Shown here: one piece after another, positions 6,102 to 8,901 of the stretch
Layout of the letters: each line of letters starts with the position of its first letter
Numbering within the stretch: position 1 is the stretch's first letter
Source of the DNA: Acidobacteriota bacterium
GTDB taxonomy: Bacteria; Acidobacteriota; Vicinamibacteria; Vicinamibacterales; 2-12-FULL-66-21
Direction: 5' to 3'
DNA: 8,901 nucleotides
NCBI GenBank assembly: GCA_013362195.1
Contig: JABFWM010000035.1
Coordinates: 1 to 8,901 of the forward strand
Translations under genes and position numbers: made by a program
Notes under the pieces: model-generated
What the model saw: only the letters and a program-made list of their open reading frames with translations
The model's database searches: none
Told to the model about the DNA's origin: nothing

Positions 6102-8901
6102 TCAGAAGAAGAACTTGAAGACGAGCTCCACCGTCCGCGCCGTGCTGATCGTCGACGTGATTCTCCCGAAGGTGTTCGGCGCGTTGATGTCGCGCGCGGG
6201 CGGACCGAAACTCGGCGTGTTCGTGAGGTTGAACGCCTCGACGCGGAATTCGGCGTAGCGATCGGCGCCGGTGTCGAACCGCTTCGCGAGCGTCGCATCG
6301 ACGTTGCGGTAGCCGGGCGCGCGCGCGATGCCGACGCCGCAGTTCCCCCAGGTGCCCGGCGCCGCGCGCGCGAAGGCGCTGATGTCGAGCCAGTGATCGA
6401 TGGTCTGATCGGCGGGCGTGGGATCGCCAACGCAGTTCGGCCGCTCGCCGCCCCGCACTGCCTGCAGTGAGGAGCCGCGGCCGTCGAGCGCCGTAATCGG
6501 GAATCCCGACCGCGCCTGGAAGATCCCGCTCAATCGCCAGCCGCCGAGGATCGCATCGACCGCCGCCGGCGAATCGGTCCCCCAGGTGCGGCCGCGTCCG
6601 AACGGCAGATCGTAGTTCGCGGAGAAGACGAAGTTGTGCCGCGCGTCGAAGAACGCGGGCCCGTAGTTCGCCTCCGGATCGTAGGCGTTCATCCAATACG
6701 TGCCTTCGGCGGCGGTCTGTCCGCCCGACCCGTAGTAACCAAGCTGATTCGCCATCGCCCGGCCGAACGTGTAGGAGGCGAGATACTCGAGGCCATGGCT
6801 CGCGCGCTGGCGCATGCTCGCCTGGAGCGCGTGATAGTTGCTCCGCCCGCGCGAGGCGGTCGTGGAGATGTTCGTGAGCAGGGGCGCGGTCGCGAACAGC
6901 GGACGCCGGCTCTGGAGCGGCGCCCACGTCGAGGGATCGCCGGCGCCGGGCAGCGGCTGGTTCCCTTCGACCGGCGTGACGAGGTGCGTGGCGTTGTGGC
7001 CGACGTAGCCGACATTCACCGACACGGACGGACGCAGCAGATACTCGACGAACGTGTTCCACTGCTGCGTGAACTGCGGACGCAGGTTGGGATCCCACGC
7101 GCGCACCTGGCCCGAGGGCCGGTCCAGCGGCTGAACGTCCGAGAAGCCGCTGGCGAGACGGCCGCCGCCGGTCGTCGGGTCGTACTGCACGAACGACTCG
7201 AAGAAGAACGGCGGATTGAGCGGCAGCCGCAGGTTCGCGCCCGTGCCTTCCATGTACTGCGAGATGCCGTAGCCGCCGCGCACCACCCAGCGATCGTCGG
7301 GCCGCAGCGCGAAGCCGAGGCGCGGCTCGAACCCTTTCTTATAGGCGCGATAGAGCGCGCGGCTCTGGCGGCTGCCGTTCTGCGCGACGATCTCCTGGCC
7401 GGTGCCGAGATCGAAATTACCCTGGCGGTTGTCCTTCTCGACGACCGGCTGCGTGTAGGCCCATCGCAGGCCGAGGTTCAGGGTGAGCGCCGTGGTCAGC
7501 TTGAAGTCGTCCTGGACGAACAGGGCCATGCGGTTGTGGATGTGCGTCCAGGGCGCCGACGCGCTGCCGCGCCCCTTGGTGCCGACCTGATCGAGCAGGA
7601 AGTCGGCGAACGGGAACCCGGTGAACGCGCCGCCGTACGTGAACAGCCCGAGCAGGCCGTTGTTGCCCGCGTAGAAGCGCCGCTGCACGTAGTGGAGCAG
7701 CTGGCCGCCGGACTTCAGCGTGTGGCGGCCTTTCATCCACGTGAGCTTCTCGTTCACCTGATAGGTCTTGTCGAGCGTGTCGGTGTTGCTCGCGCCGGTG
7801 CCGACGCTCGACAGCCCGCCGCCCCACTGAATCGAGCTCAGTCCGGGGATCGGCTGCCCGCCGGAAATCCCGAACGCCGCGTTCGCGTTGCCGAGCGCCG
7901 ACCAGTCGAGCGCCTGCGTGACGATCGTGATCTGGTTGTAGCCGGCGATCAGCTCGTTGACGATCGACGGGCTGAAGATGCGGTTCCAGTTCAGGGCGGC
8001 GTTGCGGAACGGCGCGTCGGTGCGGCTGCCGAGCAGCAGCGGAATGGCGCGCTTGTCGTTGCGCGATTCGTACTGCGCGAACGAGAAGCGCCCGAAGACT
8101 TTGTCCTTGGCGGAGGCGTTCCAGTCGACGCGCCCGTCGCCCTGATGGGCGCGGATCGTCGTCAGCGTCTCGCCGACGTAGTTGCCGGTGACCCCGCTCA
8201 CACTGCGGTTGGGCAGCGGATAGAGCGAGGTGTTGGACAGAATCGCCAGCGCCACCGGGCTGATGCGGGCGAGCGGAATCTGGTTGCCCGCGAACGCCTC
8301 GCCGGTGGCGGGATCGCGAATCACCGACGTGACGCTCGAGAGATCGCCGGCCCGCCACGTCGCCGGCGCGACCGAGATCGTCTCCGAGCCCGGCGCGTCG
8401 AAGCGCGTGCCCTGGTAATCGCCGAAGAAGAACAGCCTGTCCCTGGCGATCGGGCCGCCGAGCGTGCCGCCGTAAATATCCTGGCGCCGCTGCGGCTTCG
8501 GCGCGTTCGAACGGTTGTTCGCCCACTGGTTCGCGTCCATCCGGCTGTTGCGGTAGAACTCGAACGCGTTGCCGCGGAACCGGTTCGAGCCGGATCGGAT
8601 GACGTTGCTGATCACCGCGCCCGCGACGTTCCCGGTGTCGGCGGCGTAGTTGTTGGTCTCGACGCTGATCTCCGCGAGCGCGTCGGGGCTCGGCTGGTAG
8701 GCCACGAGGTTGTCGATCGACTCGTTCATGTCGACGCCGTCGATCGTGTAGTTGTTGGTCTGCTCGCGGTTGCCGTTGACGAAGGGCCGGTTCGAGTTGA
8801 TGGCCCCGATGTTGGTGAAGCCGCGCGGGTTGTAGGTGGTGGTGCCGGGCAGGAGCAGGGTCAGCTGGCCGGTGTTGCGGCCGTTGAGCGGCAGGGCCTG
8901 G
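6102..8901 (-). CDS. TonB-dependent receptor, Oar-like, 5' end cut by the window edge
   Basis: The frame is open from the right edge, so the gene begins outside; 932 complete codons are visible. The Met codon at 8729 is internal, because the frame upstream of it reads as conserved plug sequence (QALPLNGRN, LLLPGTTTYNPRGF, NRPFVNGNREQTNNYTIDGV). By comparison with the other receptor about 140-150 residues are missing: the signal peptide and the carboxypeptidase-regulatory-like domain. The visible plug continues with ALAEISVETNNYAADTGN and AGAVISNVIRSGSNRFRGN; the barrel opens with YGGTLGGPIARDRLFFFGDYQG and ends LVFKFFF, a terminal Phe expected for barrel assembly. No frameshift is seen. It is the first visible gene of the run and its stop is only five bases from the GTG of the Tat-exported protein, so the two are surely co-transcribed. 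It is a distant paralogue of the receptor at 302-3469, not a recent duplicate. Ligand unknown. Confidence 0.93.
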   Translation of the reverse strand, partial: QALPLNGRNTGQLTLLLPGTTTYNPRGFTNIGAINSNRPFVNGNREQTNNYTIDGVDMNESIDNLVAYQPSPDALAEISVETNNYAADTGNVAGAVISNVIRSGSNRFRGNAFEFYRNSRMDANQWANNRSNAPKPQRRQDIYGGTLGGPIARDRLFFFGDYQGTRFDAPGSETISVAPATWRAGDLSSVTSVIRDPATGEAFAGNQIPLARISPVALAILSNTSLYPLPNRSVSGVTGNYVGETLTTIRAHQGDGRVDWNASAKDKVFGRFSFAQYESRNDKRAIPLLLGSRTDAPFRNAALNWNRIFSPSIVNELIAGYNQITIVTQALDWSALGNANAAFGISGGQPIPGLSSIQWGGGLSSVGTGASNTDTLDKTYQVNEKLTWMKGRHTLKSGGQLLHYVQRRFYAGNNGLLGLFTYGGAFTGFPFADFLLDQVGTKGRGSASAPWTHIHNRMALFVQDDFKLTTALTLNLGLRWAYTQPVVEKDNRQGNFDLGTGQEIVAQNGSRQSRALYRAYKKGFEPRLGFALRPDDRWVVRGGYGISQYMEGTGANLRLPLNPPFFFESFVQYDPTTGGGRLASGFSDVQPLDRPSGQVRAWDPNLRPQFTQQWNTFVEYLLRPSVSVNVGYVGHNATHLVTPVEGNQPLPGAGDPSTWAPLQSRRPLFATAPLLTNISTTASRGRSNYHALQASMRQRASHGLEYLASYTFGRAMANQLGYYGSGGQTAAEGTYWMNAYDPEANYGPAFFDARHNFVFSANYDLPFGRGRTWGTDSPAAVDAILGGWRLSGIFQARSGFPITALDGRGSSLQAVRGGERPNCVGDPTPADQTIDHWLDISAFARAAPGTWGNCGVGIARAPGYRNVDATLAKRFDTGADRYAEFRVEAFNLTNTPSFGPPARDINAPNTFGRITSTISTARTVELVFKFFF

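Noticed and set aside
6097..7098. N-terminal extension of the Tat-exported protein upstream of 6096
   Set aside because: The frame is open to 7098 but lies within the receptor coding sequence and reads as Arg-rich shadow; the Tat motif directly after the GTG at 6096 marks the true N-terminus.
8727..8729. Met codon at 8729 as the start of the right-hand receptor
   Set aside because: The frame upstream continues to the window edge with conserved plug motifs, so this Met is internal and the gene is cut by the window.

Overview
The window looks like a piece of a high-GC, diderm soil-type bacterium, most plausibly an acidobacterium. The reasons are the two very large Oar-like TonB-dependent receptors with carboxypeptidase-regulatory-type or plug/barrel architecture, the absence of a SusD partner, the strongly GC-biased codon use, and the GGCGGGTCT/AGACCCGCC palindromic intergenic repeats. 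The taxonomic call is an inference from gene types and style; there is no marker gene here.

All real genes lie on the minus strand and are packed like one operon, read from the right edge to the left. First is a TonB-dependent receptor whose 5' end is cut by the window edge (6102-8901). Five bases after its stop comes a Tat-exported protein of unrecognised function that looks like a glycosidase-type TIM barrel (4822-6096). Twenty-two bases further is a secreted metal-dependent amidohydrolase of the 'dihydroorotase-like' deacetylase group (3507-4799). Thirty-seven bases further is a second, complete TonB-dependent receptor with signal peptide and N-terminal carboxypeptidase-regulatory-like domain (302-3469). 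No promoter is visible between the genes; the promoter should lie outside the window to the right.

The left 301 bases hold no gene. They contain two near-identical copies (about 142 bp, period about 159 bp) of a palindrome-rich repeat. The copy nearest the operon reaches over the stop codon into the last bases of the receptor gene.

Taken together the four genes suggest a small uptake-and-processing locus: two outer-membrane receptors import a ligand, and two exported enzymes (one Tat, one Sec) act on it in the periplasm, one probably removing an acyl/acetyl or amide group and the other probably acting on a sugar-like or similar substrate. The substrate cannot be read from the sequence.
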